A DNA stretch of 64,000 nt from Microbacterium sp. HD4P20. Lineage in GTDB: Bacteria; Actinomycetota; Actinomycetes; Actinomycetales; Microbacteriaceae. The stretch is from contig NZ_JAHZQZ020000014.1 of NCBI RefSeq assembly GCF_019449275.2, forward strand, positions 124,001-188,000, written 5' to 3'. The notes under the pieces were generated by a model. The model had not been told where the DNA came from and did no database searches. It was given only the letters and a program-made list of their open reading frames with translations. The position numbers and the translations under genes were made by a program. Of this stretch, positions 9,578 to 18,321 are shown piece by piece (within the stretch, counting starts at the first letter, position 1; each line of letters starts with the position of its first letter).

Positions 9578-9654
9578 ACGAGATCAGGGGATCTCACCGG
9601 GGTAGGACAATTCGCCGGAAGTCGTCCTGCGCTCGTGAGATCACCTGATCTCGT
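9578..9654. repeat. REP-like imperfect palindrome, copy B
   Basis: Outer arms 9578-9597 and 9635-9654 are inverted repeats with one mismatch in 20 (ATCAGGGGAT / ATCACCTGAT core). An inner AGGAC (9604-9608) / GTCCT (9624-9628) pair has the same spacing plan as copy A. Copies A and B also share the linker words CTCACCG, GGTAGGAC and GTCCTGCGCTC, so they are members of one repeat family in direct orientation, about 545 bases apart, bracketing the DUF559-like remnant. Confidence 0.85.
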
Positions 9655-9665
9655 CACGGGAGGGC

Positions 9666-9724
9666 GGGCGGATGCGGACGGGAGGGAGGGCGGGCGGATG
9701 CGGACGGGCGGGCGGATGCGGGCG
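9666..9724. repeat. Three G-rich 15-mer repeats (GGGCGGATGCGGACG)
   Basis: The 15-mer occurs at 9666-9680 and 9692-9706 exactly, and at 9710-9724 with one change. The spacers GGAGGGAGGGC and GGG are also G-rich. The tract lies between palindrome copy B and the degenerate ffh-end copy. No coding role is visible. Confidence 0.7.
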
Positions 9725-9725
9725 G

Positions 9726-9772
9726 GCGAGGCCGATCTGGCCGAGTGGCAGAAGCTCCTCGGCCGCGGCCGA
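9726..9772 (+). repeat. Degenerate duplicate of the ffh 3' end
   Basis: These 47 bases match the last 47 bases of ffh (8919-8965) at 43 positions by my alignment. The copy would encode EADLAEWQKLLGRG where Ffh ends in EADLAELQKLLGRG, and the stop TGA reads CGA. A repeated gene 3' end flanking foreign-looking DNA is the usual mark of insertion at a gene terminus, with the displaced copy drifting; that interpretation is inference. Confidence 0.8.
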
Positions 9773-9805
9773 ACCCGGCGCGCCGAGGCTCGTCCGGCGC
9801 TGGTG

Positions 9806-10969
9806 TCAGCTGGAGGCGAGGTGGTCGCGAAGAGTGGGGCCGGATCGGAACTCGCCGACGAGGTGGCTCACCACCGCACGCAGGTCGCCGTCGGCGGCGT
9901 CGGCGACCGCGAGTTGTCGAGAGTAACTCGCACCCTCGGTGAGGATCGTCTCGATGCCGGCGAGCTCGCGCGCGCACTTCAGCTCGACCGCGATGTCGGC
10001 GACCTGCTCCAGGGTCTCGCGCAGGTGCTCGACGACCGGGCGCTGGGTGCCTTGCTGGTCGACGATCACCCGGGCATCGAGGCCGTACCGGGCCGCACGC
10101 CACTTGTTCTCGCGGGTGAACCAGGGCCGGATCGTCTCCAGCGGCAGTCCTTCGTCGAGTCGCCGGGAGAACATCTCGACCAGCACCTGCACGAGCGCCG
10201 CGACCGCGGCGAGTTCTGGCAGCGTCGACATGCCGTCGCACGCCCGCACCTCGATCGTCCCCCATCGGGGAGCGGGACGGATGTCCCACCGCACCTCGGT
10301 GACATCCTCGATCACCCCGGTGCCCACCATGTCGTCGAGATACCGCTCGAACTGCGACCAGTCCTGGAGCGGCCAGGGCAGACCGGCGGTCGGCAGCTGC
10401 TGGAAAACCAGCGCGCGGTTCGAGGCGTAGCCGGTGCGCTCCCCTGCCCAGAACGGGCTCGAAGCCGACAGCGCCTGCAGGTGCGGCAGGTACACCGACA
10501 GGGCGTTGATGATGGGGAAGACCTTGTTGACGTCGTCGACGCCGACGTGGACGTGGATGCCCCAGATCATCATGTTGCGCCCCCACCACTGAGTGCGCTC
10601 GATGAGTTTGAGGTAACGCGTCTTGTCGGTCACCTGCTGGTCGTACCACTGCGCGAACGGGTGGCTTCCCGCGCACAGCAGGTCGATACCGTGCGGGTCG
10701 GCGAACGTGCGGACGGCGGCGATGGCGTCGGCGATGTCGTCCACGGCGGCGGCCACGGTGTCTCCGACGCCACTGGTCACTTCGACCGTGTTGGTGAGGA
10801 GCTCCCCGGTCACGGTGTATCGCTCCAGCGCGGATGCCTCTTCGACCGTCTCGAGGATCTCGGGTGCCCGCGGGGCCAGATCGCCGGTCTCGACGTCAGC
10901 GAGCATGATCTCCCACTCCAGCCCGACGGAGGAACGGGCGGATGTCGCGAAGGGCACCGTCATCCGCAC
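9806..10969 (-). CDS. Glutamate-cysteine ligase-like carboxylate-amine ligase (GCS2/YbdK type)
   Basis: 387 residues of the GCS2 family: ATP-dependent ligases joining the carboxylate of glutamate or a similar acid to an amine. Visible marks are V-G-L-E-W-E (15-20) for metal binding, the central I-H-V-H-V-G-V motif, and the E-V-R-A-C-D stretch. YbdK-type proteins have weak gamma-glutamylcysteine ligase activity; many actinobacteria carry several paralogues of unknown substrate. It is convergent with ffh across the accessory island and divergent from rpsP. An ATG six bases further in (10963) is an alternative start. Confidence 0.85.
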   Translation of the reverse strand: MRMTVPFATSARSSVGLEWEIMLADVETGDLAPRAPEILETVEEASALERYTVTGELLTNTVEVTSGVGDTVAAAVDDIADAIAAVRTFADPHGIDLLCAGSHPFAQWYDQQVTDKTRYLKLIERTQWWGRNMMIWGIHVHVGVDDVNKVFPIINALSVYLPHLQALSASSPFWAGERTGYASNRALVFQQLPTAGLPWPLQDWSQFERYLDDMVGTGVIEDVTEVRWDIRPAPRWGTIEVRACDGMSTLPELAAVAALVQVLVEMFSRRLDEGLPLETIRPWFTRENKWRAARYGLDARVIVDQQGTQRPVVEHLRETLEQVADIAVELKCARELAGIETILTEGASYSRQLAVADAADGDLRAVVSHLVGEFRSGPTLRDHLASS

Positions 10970-11023
10970 ATTGTGGCATGAGTACCCGTCGGCGCCGGGC
11001 TGGGCGGGGCGGATCGTCGTCGG

Positions 11024-11178
11024 TTCGCGACCGGCAGGAGCATCTGGCAGAATAAAGGGTCGGACCGGCCGCTCGACCCTCTATCCAGCGTGCTGATCCT
11101 CCTCAGAGCTTCCGCCGGGTGTGCACCCCACGCTCCAGGCGACAAGGTTCGTTCACTTTCCACACATTCAGGAGAATC
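11024..11178 (+). promoter_or_regulatory. Probable rpsP promoter and leader
   Basis: TTCGCG (11024-11029), an 18-base spacer and CAGAAT (11048-11053) form a plausible promoter. Just downstream, AGGGTCG (11056-11062) can pair with CGACCCT (11074-11080). AGGAG immediately before the GTG of rpsP is the RBS. The leader is about 120 bases long and could hold a regulatory fold, but nothing specific was recognised. Confidence 0.45.
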
Positions 11179-11601
11179 GTGGCTGTCAAGATCCGTCTCA
11201 AGCGCCTCGGCAAGATCCGTGCGCCGTACTACCGCATCGTCGTGGCCGACTCGCGCACCAAGCGCGATGGCCGTGTCATCGAAGAGATCGGCAAGTACCA
11301 CCCCACCGAGGAGCCGTCGCTGATCGAGGTCGACTCCGAGCGCGCGCAGTACTGGCTCGGCGTCGGCGCCCAGCCGACCGAGCAGGTCCGCGCCCTGCTC
11401 AAGCTCACAGGCGACTGGGGCCGCTTCAAGGGCGACGCGAACGCGGTGTCGACCGTGAAGACCGCCGAGGCGAAGCAGCCCTTCGAGATCGACTCCGCCA
11501 AGAAGTCGGTCGTCAAGCCCAAGGCCAAGAAGACCGAGGAGCCCGCCGCGGCTCCCGCCGACGACGCGGCCTCTGAGGCCGTCGAGTCGACCGAGGCGTA
11601 G
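11179..11601 (+). CDS. rpsP: 30S ribosomal protein S16
   Basis: 140 residues, GTG start after a good AGGAG. The core ([12 protein letters not shown]..., [18 protein letters not shown]) is typical S16. The protein carries an extra Lys- then Ala/Glu-rich tail (about 110-140), common in actinobacteria. S16 is needed for 30S assembly. khpA follows after 4 bases and rimM overlaps that group, so the three form one operon for ribosome maturation. Confidence 0.97.
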   Translation: MAVKIRLKRLGKIRAPYYRIVVADSRTKRDGRVIEEIGKYHPTEEPSLIEVDSERAQYWLGVGAQPTEQVRALLKLTGDWGRFKGDANAVSTVKTAEAKQPFEIDSAKKSVVKPKAKKTEEPAAAPADDAASEAVESTEA

Positions 11602-11605
11602 TCCG

Positions 11606-11836
11606 TTGCTCGCCGCCGCGCTCGAGCACGTCGTCAAGGGGATCGTGGATCACCCGGACGCTGTGCGCATCGACTCCTCGACGTCGCCGCGAGGTGACGT
11701 CCTCGAGGTGCACGTCCACCCCGATGACCGGGGTCGCGTGATCGGGCGCGGCGGCCGCACGGCCAAAGCCCTGCGCACCCTCATCGGCTCGCTCGCCGAC
11801 GGGCGCCGTGTCCGCGTCGACGTCGCGGACGACTGA
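11606..11836 (+). CDS. khpA: KH-domain RNA-binding protein KhpA
   Basis: 76 residues, TTG start four bases after rpsP. A single KH fold with the GRGGRTAK loop (V-I-G-R-G-G-R-T-A-K) typical of KhpA, formerly UPF0109. KhpA pairs with the Jag/KhpB protein in other bacteria and binds RNAs linked to cell wall growth; that role is from the family, not shown here. The position between rpsP and rimM is the conserved one. Confidence 0.92.
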   Translation: MLAAALEHVVKGIVDHPDAVRIDSSTSPRGDVLEVHVHPDDRGRVIGRGGRTAKALRTLIGSLADGRRVRVDVADD

Positions 11837-11837
11837 G

Positions 11838-12470
11838 GTGACGGACGAAGAGGCCTCGACGCAGCCAGGCGCTGCATCGACGCCGCCCAAGAGCACGCCG
11901 CCGGCCGGCAAGACGCAGCTGCGGGTCGGTCGGCTCGTCAAGGCACACGGGCTCAAGGGTGCGATCAAGCTCGAGCTCTACACCGACGATCCCGACGGGC
12001 GCTTCGTTCCCGGCGCCACGTTCACCCTGCAGGTGCCCGAATCGTCGCCGTGGCACGGTAAGCCGCTGACGGTCCGCGAGTTCAAGTGGATGAACAGCCA
12101 CCCCGTCGCCTTCTTCGAAGGCGTCGAGGACCGCAGTGCGGCTGAGGAGCTGATCCGCGCGATCCTCTGGGTGGACGAAGACGCCGACTCCGCGCCCACC
12201 GAAGACGACGCGTGGTTCGATCACCAACTGGTCGGTCTCGACGTGGTCCGCGACGGCGTCTCGGTCGGGCGCGTCGTGCGTGTCGAGCACTTTCCTGCGC
12301 AGGACCTGCTGATCGTCCGGCGTTCCGGGGGCTCGGCCGCCTCCGACGACGAAGTGCTCGTGCCGTTCGTCAAGGCGATCGTCCCCGAGGTCGACGTGGC
12401 CGCCGGCCGCGTCGTCGTCACTCCGCCCCCCGGACTGTTCGAAGACCTCCCCGCCGACGGCGACGACTAG
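11838..12470 (+). CDS. rimM: Ribosome maturation factor RimM
   Basis: 210 residues with the RimM N-terminal beta-barrel (LRVGRLVKAHGLKG) and the C-terminal PRC-barrel (WFDHQLVGLDV ... LVPFVKAIVPEVD). RimM helps 16S rRNA processing near the S19 site of the 30S head. I chose the GTG at 11838, two bases after the khpA stop, because earlier starts run into khpA. The first 30 residues are a low-complexity Thr/Pro/Ala extension. In most bacteria trmD follows directly; here it is about 6 kb away. Confidence 0.95.
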   Translation: MTDEEASTQPGAASTPPKSTPPAGKTQLRVGRLVKAHGLKGAIKLELYTDDPDGRFVPGATFTLQVPESSPWHGKPLTVREFKWMNSHPVAFFEGVEDRSAAEELIRAILWVDEDADSAPTEDDAWFDHQLVGLDVVRDGVSVGRVVRVEHFPAQDLLIVRRSGGSAASDDEVLVPFVKAIVPEVDVAAGRVVVTPPPGLFEDLPADGDD

Positions 12471-12557
12471 CGGCCCGAGCCCGAGCATCCCGCCGAGAGC
12501 GCGTCCGACGAGGCCTGAGCAGGCTCACTTCGAAGCGGACGGCCGCGTGCAGCAGAT

Positions 12558-12573
12558 GTGATCTGCGGGAAAC
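12558..12573 (+). promoter_or_regulatory. Putative GlnR box upstream of the nitrate reductase gene
   Basis: GTGAT, six bases, GAAAC: one mismatch to the actinobacterial GlnR half-site pair gTnAC-n6-GaAAC. A second GAAAC follows at 12581-12585. It lies about 45 bases before the ATG, and overlaps a perfect six-base inverted repeat (12552-12557 with 12561-12566). GlnR switches on nitrogen assimilation genes under nitrogen limitation; binding here is inferred. Confidence 0.45.
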
Positions 12574-12618
12574 ACGGCGGGAAACGTCCCGGAACCTCCG
12601 TGGCGGATCATCGGAGGC

Positions 12619-15600
12619 ATGGGCGCAGCCGCAGGTCTTCCAGGTTCTCCGGCCACCCGGCCGGCGGAAGACGCGCGCCCGGGTGCCGTCCGCACGGTGT
12701 GCTCGTACTGCGGGGTCGGGTGCGGCATCACCGTGACGACGACCGGTGGCGGGCCAGGGCATGCCCTCTCCATCGCGAAGGTCTCGGGTGACACGGCGCA
12801 TCCCACGAACAGCGGTCGGCTGTGCACGAAAGGCGCCACCCACGCGGATCTGATGCGGTCGCCCGGCCGGATGACGACCGCGCACATCCGTCCGGGGCGG
12901 GGCGAGGACGCGGTGCCGGTTCCTCTCGACGAGGCGGTGGCGGATGCCGGGCGCAGACTCCGCGCGATCGTCGACGAGCACGGGCCCGACGCGGTGGCGC
13001 TGTATGTATCGGGTCAGATGAGCATCGAGGCCCAGTACCTCGCGAACAAGCTCGTGAAGGGGTATGTGCGCGGCATCCACATCGAGTCCAACTCACGTCT
13101 GTGCATGGCATCGGCCGGCACGGGCTACAAGCAGTCGCTGGGCGCGGACGGCCCCCCGGGCTCGTACGAGGACCTCGACCGCGCCGACCTCTTCTTCGTC
13201 ATCGGCTCCAATGCCGCCGACTGCCATCCCATCGTGTTCCTGCGGATGGCCGACCGGTTGAAAAAGGGCGCGCGACTGATCGTGGTCGATCCGCGCCGCA
13301 CGGCGACCGCCGACCGCGCCGACCTGTACCTGCAGATCGCGCCCGGAACCGACCTTGCGCTGCTCAACGGCCTGCTGCACCTGCTCGTCGAGGCCGGCGA
13401 CATCGACGCTGACTTCATCGCCGCCCATACCGAGGGGTGGGAGCAGATGACCGCGTTCCTCGCGGACTATCCACCGGCACGCGTGGCGGAGCTCACGGGT
13501 CTGACCGAAGACGACATCCGCACAGCCGCCCGCTGGATCGGCGAGGCCGGGGAGTGGATGACCCTGTGGACCATGGGGCTCAACCAGTCCACCCACGGCA
13601 CCTGGAGCACGAACGCGATCTGCAACCTGCACCTCGCCACCGGCGCCATCTGCAGGCCCGGCAGCGGACCGTTCTCGCTCACCGGGCAGCCCAATGCGAT
13701 GGGCGGCCGCGAGATGGGCTACATGGGTCCCGGACTGCCTGGGCAACGCGCGGTCTTCAGCCCCGACGACCGCGCCTTCGTCGAGCGGGCGTGGGGACTC
13801 GAACCCGGCACCATCCGGGAGGAGGCCGGCAACGGCACCATCGACTTGTACCGGCGCATGGCCGGGGGCGAGATCAAGGCGGCCTGGATCATCTGCACCA
13901 ACCCGGTCGCGTCGGTGGCGAACCGCAAGACCGTCATCGAGGCGCTGGAATCGGCTGAGCTCGTCATCGCGCAGGATGTCTACACCGAGACCGCCACCAA
14001 CGCGTACGCCGACATCCTGTTGCCGGCGACGCTGTGGGTGGAATCCGATGGCGTGACGGTCAGCAGCGACCGCACCATGACTCTCGTGAAAGAGGTGGTG
14101 CCCGCGCCCGGAGACGCGCAGCCGGATTGGCTGCTGATCTGCCGAGTCGCACGAGCGATGGGATACGCCGAGGGGTTCGACTTCGCCTCGAGCGAGGAGG
14201 TCTTCGACGAGATCCGCCGCTTCTGGAACCCGCAGACGGGCTGGGATGTGCGCGGGGTCACGTACGAGCGGCTGCGTCATGCGCCCGTGCAGTGGCCGGC
14301 ACCACCCGACGACGAGGCCGCGCGGCATCCGATCCGCTATCTCAACGACGGCGTCAGCCAGACCATGCGCGTGGAGGCGGACGGCACGGTGCCGAGGCTG
14401 GCGTTCGCCACGCCGTCCCGGAGGGCGCAGTTCCTGCCCCGGCCGCACATGGATCCCGCCGAGATGCCTGACGACGACTTCCCGTGGGTGCTGAACACGG
14501 GGCGCCTGCCGCACCAATGGCACACGATGACCAAGACCGGCAAGGTCGCCAAGCTCACCAAGCTGAATCCGGGACCGTTCGTCGAGCTGCACCCGGAGGA
14601 TGCTGGTGCGAACGGCATCGGGGAGGGCGACCTCGTGGAGGTGTCGTCGCGTCGCGGACGCTTCGTGGTGCCTGCCGTCGTGACGGAGCGGGTCCGCCCG
14701 GGCGACCTGTTCGCGCCCTTCCACTGGAATGACGAGCACGGTGAGTACGTCACCGTCAACGCCGTCACCAGCGACGCGGTCGACCCGCATTCGGCGCAGC
14801 CGGAACTCAAGTTCGCTGCCGTGACCTTGCGCCGCATCGCCCCCGCCGCGGCGTCCTCGAGCCCGGCGGACGCCGCCGCCGAGGCGACGGGCGACCCGGC
14901 GTCTGCGGATCGCGCCCTCGGCCGCGTCGGCGTCGACGTCACTGCCGCTCCGAATCCGACCGAGCTGGAGGGCGCGTACCTCGCCGGCTTTCTCTCGACC
15001 GTACGCTCGCGCGCGCTCGCGCCGGGGCAGGTGCCGGTGCTGCCCGCGGAGGCCCCGCTGCGTGCCTTGGTCCGATCGTGGTTCGACGGTGTGCTCGCGG
15101 GTGCATACGCCCGCACGGCCGAGGGCGACGGGATGCCAGGCTCCGGCGCCGTCGACGAGGTCGTCGTGCTGTGGGCCTCGCAGACCGGCAATGCAGAGGA
15201 GTTCGCAGCCACGGCGGCCGCGGCGCTGGCCGCGCGCGGGATCCCCGCCCGCGCGGTGAGCATGAGCGACCTGCGGGCAGCGGAGCTCGCGACGGTGCGG
15301 CGACTGCTCGTCATCACGTCGACGTTCGGTGACGGCGGCCCGCCAGACAACGGTGCGGGCTTCTGGAGCGAGCTGAACGACGCCGGAGCTCCCGAGCTGT
15401 CGGAATTGCGCTACGCCGTGCTGGCGATGGGCGACTCGAACTATGACGATTTCTGCGGCCACGGACGCAAGATCGATGATCGGCTCGGAGAACTCGGCGC
15501 GACCGCTCTGCGACAGCGCGTCGAGCTCGAGCCGGACTTCGAAGGTCCCGCGGCCGCGTGGCTCGCGCAGATCCTCGACACGCTGGCAGAGGGGACGGAT

Positions 15601-16761
15601 GCGGCGAACGCCATCGCCGTCGCCACCGCCCCGCCCACGCGGCGTCTCTTCACACGAGCGAACCCGGTGCGTGCCGCACTCACGGCCAACGATCTGCTGA
15701 GCGGGCCCGGGTCCAAGAAGGAGGTCCGGCGCTTCGCGTTCGACCTCGCCGGCTCGGGCGCCGCTTATGAGGCCGGTGACTCGCTGGGTGTCGTGTGCGC
15801 GAACAGCGATGCCGTCGTGGCGGAATGGCTGGAGGCCACCGGCGTGCCGCGCGGCACGATCGTCGACATCGACGGCGAGGAGCGCTCGTTCGGCGACGCA
15901 CTGCGCACTCGCCTGGACATCACGCGCACTCCGATCGAGTTGGTGCGCTTCATCGCGGAGCGCAGCGGCGACAGCACGCTCGCGGCGCTGCTGCGCCGCG
16001 AGAACAAGGCGAGGCTCGAACAGTTCCTGTGGAGCCAGCAGGCGGTCGACCTGGTGCGGGACTTCCCGGTGCAGGCGACCGCAGACGAGTGGGCGGGCGT
16101 GCTCAAGCGCCTGCAGCCGCGCCAGTACTCGATCTCATCCAGTCCCAAGATGGATCCCGACACCGTCGAGCTCACCGTCTCGGTGCTGCGCTTCGAAACG
16201 GAGTCCGGTCGGGCGCGCGGCGGCGTCTGCTCGACGTTCCTCGCGGACGGGGCGGCGGGGTCGGCCGATGTCTATCTGCAGCGGTCGCCCGGCTTCCGCC
16301 CGCCGGCCTCATCCGACACGCCCATGATCATGATCGGCCCGGGCACCGGCGTCGCGCCGTTCCGCGGCTTTCTCCACGACCGTCGCGCCGACGGCCACAC
16401 GGGTCGCAACTGGCTGTTCTTCGGTGAGCAACACGAGGCCAGTGACTTCTACTACCGCGATGAGTTCGAGGCGATGCGTGAGGACGGGTTCCTCACTCGG
16501 CTCGACCTCGCCTTCTCCCGCGATCAGCGTCAGAAGATCTACGTGCAGGACCGCATGATCGAGCACGGCGCGCAGGTGTGGCGCTGGCTCGAGGAGGGCG
16601 CCCATCTCTATGTGTGCGGCGATGCCACGCGCATGGCAAAGGATGTCGACGCGACCATCGTCACCATCGCCCAGCAGCACGGCGGCATGAACGAGGAAGA
16701 TGCGATCGAGTACCGCCAGCGGCTCGTCGCCGACAAGCGCTACGCGCGAGACGTGTACTGA
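12619..16761 (+). CDS. Assimilatory nitrate reductase fused to a CysJ-like flavoprotein reductase
   Basis: A 1380-residue single chain. Residues 25-80 hold a [4Fe-4S] site (Cys28, 31, 35 and 69), followed by a large molybdopterin oxidoreductase domain (to about 750). Cys162 in N-S-R-L-C-M-A-S is the expected Mo ligand of the Nas/Nap group. A flavodoxin domain begins near 845 (W-A-S-Q-T-G-N-A-E-E), then an FAD domain (R-Q-Y-S-I-S-S near 1168) and an NADP domain (G-P-G-T-G-V-A-P-F-R near 1240, Y-V-C-G-D-A near 1330). Electrons can thus pass from NADPH through FAD/FMN and Fe-S to the Mo centre, reducing nitrate to nitrite without a separate partner. The start ATG has GGAGG only a base or two upstream, so the exact start is less certain. 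Confidence 0.93.
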   Translation: MGAAAGLPGSPATRPAEDARPGAVRTVCSYCGVGCGITVTTTGGGPGHALSIAKVSGDTAHPTNSGRLCTKGATHADLMRSPGRMTTAHIRPGRGEDAVPVPLDEAVADAGRRLRAIVDEHGPDAVALYVSGQMSIEAQYLANKLVKGYVRGIHIESNSRLCMASAGTGYKQSLGADGPPGSYEDLDRADLFFVIGSNAADCHPIVFLRMADRLKKGARLIVVDPRRTATADRADLYLQIAPGTDLALLNGLLHLLVEAGDIDADFIAAHTEGWEQMTAFLADYPPARVAELTGLTEDDIRTAARWIGEAGEWMTLWTMGLNQSTHGTWSTNAICNLHLATGAICRPGSGPFSLTGQPNAMGGREMGYMGPGLPGQRAVFSPDDRAFVERAWGLEPGTIREEAGNGTIDLYRRMAGGEIKAAWIICTNPVASVANRKTVIEALESAELVIAQDVYTETATNAYADILLPATLWVESDGVTVSSDRTMTLVKEVVPAPGDAQPDWLLICRVARAMGYAEGFDFASSEEVFDEIRRFWNPQTGWDVRGVTYERLRHAPVQWPAPPDDEAARHPIRYLNDGVSQTMRVEADGTVPRLAFATPSRRAQFLPRPHMDPAEMPDDDFPWVLNTGRLPHQWHTMTKTGKVAKLTKLNPGPFVELHPEDAGANGIGEGDLVEVSSRRGRFVVPAVVTERVRPGDLFAPFHWNDEHGEYVTVNAVTSDAVDPHSAQPELKFAAVTLRRIAPAAASSSPADAAAEATGDPASADRALGRVGVDVTAAPNPTELEGAYLAGFLSTVRSRALAPGQVPVLPAEAPLRALVRSWFDGVLAGAYARTAEGDGMPGSGAVDEVVVLWASQTGNAEEFAATAAAALAARGIPARAVSMSDLRAAELATVRRLLVITSTFGDGGPPDNGAGFWSELNDAGAPELSELRYAVLAMGDSNYDDFCGHGRKIDDRLGELGATALRQRVELEPDFEGPAAAWLAQILDTLAEGTDAANAIAVATAPPTRRLFTRANPVRAALTANDLLSGPGSKKEVRRFAFDLAGSGAAYEAGDSLGVVCANSDAVVAEWLEATGVPRGTIVDIDGEERSFGDALRTRLDITRTPIELVRFIAERSGDSTLAALLRRENKARLEQFLWSQQAVDLVRDFPVQATADEWAGVLKRLQPRQYSISSSPKMDPDTVELTVSVLRFETESGRARGGVCSTFLADGAAGSADVYLQRSPGFRPPASSDTPMIMIGPGTGVAPFRGFLHDRRADGHTGRNWLFFGEQHEASDFYYRDEFEAMREDGFLTRLDLAFSRDQRQKIYVQDRMIEHGAQVWRWLEEGAHLYVCGDATRMAKDVDATIVTIAQQHGGMNEEDAIEYRQRLVADKRYARDVY

Positions 16762-16815
16762 GCGCACACGAGAGCGGATGCCGCGGTTCGAGGCATCCGC
16801 TCTGTCGTGCGCTCA
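16759..16815. terminator. Bidirectional terminator hairpin between nitrate reductase gene and narK
   Basis: AGAGCGGATGCC (about 16771-16782) pairs perfectly with GGCATCCGCTCT (16792-16803). The helix continues outward with small interruptions (CTGAGCGCAC / GTGCGCTCAG), giving a stem of about 20 bp between the two convergent genes. U-rich tails are weak, as is usual in this high-GC DNA. Confidence 0.7.
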
Positions 16816-16819
16816 GTGG

Positions 16820-18253
16820 TCAGATGCGCTGCTTCGCCAGCGACGCACGCGGGATGACGTAGACCAGCACGGTCAGCAGCAGCAGCGCGCCGTAGCCGGC
16901 GACGAACCCGATGAACGCCGCGGTGTAGCCGCCGGTCGCCAGCTGCGACGCGTTGAGCACCTGCGGGATCAGGAATCCGCCGTACGCGCCGATCGCCGAG
17001 ATCAGCCCGAGTGCCGCGGCGGCCTTGCGCTGTACGCCCAGGGCTTCGGTTGTGCCCGGCTCAATGCCCTTCGCGAGGCCGCGGGCGGAGAAGATGCTCG
17101 GGATCATGCGGTAGGTCGAACCGTTGCCCATGCCGGTCGCAGCGAACAACACCAGGAAGCAGGCCAGGAACACCCAGAAGCTCTGCAGCGGCAGCGTCCA
17201 GATGAGCCCGAGCGCTCCGAGCGCCATGACGGCGAAAGCCCCCACGGTGACCCGTGCACCGCCGAACCTGTCGGCGAGCTTGCCGCCGTAGGGTCGGGCG
17301 AGTGAGCCGATGAGCGCCCCGAGGAAGGCCAGCGAGACCGCCGTCTGCCCGACCTGGAGCGTCGAGAAGTCGGGGAACTGGTCGGCGATGAGCTTGGGGA
17401 ACACGCTGGCGAAGCCGATGAACGAGCCGAAGGTGCCGATGTACAGCAGTGCCATGAGCCACAGGTGCGGTTCGCGCAGCGCCGCCGCAGACCCGGCGAA
17501 GTCGGCCTTGGCCGAGGACAGGTTGTCCATGTAGCGCCACGCGCCCCACATGGCGAGCAGGATGAACGGGATCCACATCCATCCGGCGAGCGAGATGTTC
17601 ATCGTCGCCGCAGCGCCGGCCGTCACGACGATCGGGACCGCGAACTGAGCGACCGACGTGCCGAGGTTGCCGCCTGCTGCGTTCAGCCCGAGCGCCCACC
17701 CCTTCTCCTTCTGCGGGAAGAAGTACGTGATGTTGGCCATCGAGCTGGCGAAGTTGCCGCCGCCGACGCCGCCGAGGGCCGCGACCAGCAGCAGCACCCC
17801 GAACGGCGTGTCGGGGTTGGAGACCACGATCCCCAGCAGCACCGCGGGGATGAGCAGAAGACCCGCCGAGACGATGGTCCAGTTGCGGCCGCCGAAGATG
17901 GCGACCATGAACGTGTAGGGGAAGCGCAGCGTGGCGCCCACCAGGCTCGGGAGCGAGATGAGCCAGAAGGCCTCCGAGCTGCTCAGCTGGAAGCCCGCCG
18001 ATGGCAGCATCACGACGACGATGCTCCACAGCTGCCAGATGATGAATCCGAGGAACTCCGCGAAGATCGACCAGCCCAGGTTGCGCCGCGCGATGGAACG
18101 GCCCTCGGACTTCCAGAACACCGAGTCTTCGGGGTCCCAGCCGTCGATCCAGCGGCCCGGACGCCGGGTGAGCTGCACCGTGCCGTCGGCGGCTCCGGTC
18201 GTGGTGGTGCGGGGCGGAGCATCCGTCGTGGACGGAGTGACGGTCGTGGTCAT
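16820..18253 (-). CDS. narK: NarK-family nitrate/nitrite transporter (MFS)
   Basis: 477 residues with about 12 membrane segments and a 60-residue hydrophilic Thr/Pro-rich N-terminus. The nitrate-signature-like glycine-rich segment [15 protein letters not shown] and the later [10 protein letters not shown] motif fit the NNP family, which exchanges or imports nitrate and nitrite. GAGGAGG lies just ahead of the ATG. The gene converges with the nitrate reductase gene and diverges from trmD; three 11-bp-phased GlnR-type half sites lie about 70 bases upstream. Confidence 0.92.
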   Translation of the reverse strand: MTTTVTPSTTDAPPRTTTTGAADGTVQLTRRPGRWIDGWDPEDSVFWKSEGRSIARRNLGWSIFAEFLGFIIWQLWSIVVVMLPSAGFQLSSSEAFWLISLPSLVGATLRFPYTFMVAIFGGRNWTIVSAGLLLIPAVLLGIVVSNPDTPFGVLLLVAALGGVGGGNFASSMANITYFFPQKEKGWALGLNAAGGNLGTSVAQFAVPIVVTAGAAATMNISLAGWMWIPFILLAMWGAWRYMDNLSSAKADFAGSAAALREPHLWLMALLYIGTFGSFIGFASVFPKLIADQFPDFSTLQVGQTAVSLAFLGALIGSLARPYGGKLADRFGGARVTVGAFAVMALGALGLIWTLPLQSFWVFLACFLVLFAATGMGNGSTYRMIPSIFSARGLAKGIEPGTTEALGVQRKAAAALGLISAIGAYGGFLIPQVLNASQLATGGYTAAFIGFVAGYGALLLLTVLVYVIPRASLAKQRI

Positions 18254-18321
18254 GACGCCTCCTCGTTGGTGAGTATGGCTTCACGTTATGAAGGGGGTGT
18301 TTCCAGCCCATGCCCGGTCCG

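Noticed and set aside
13093..15462. 789-codon open frame antisense to the nitrate reductase gene
   Set aside because: A shadow of high-GC codon bias; no RBS, composition rich in Arg/Gly/Val from the opposite strand, and the sense gene is well supported.
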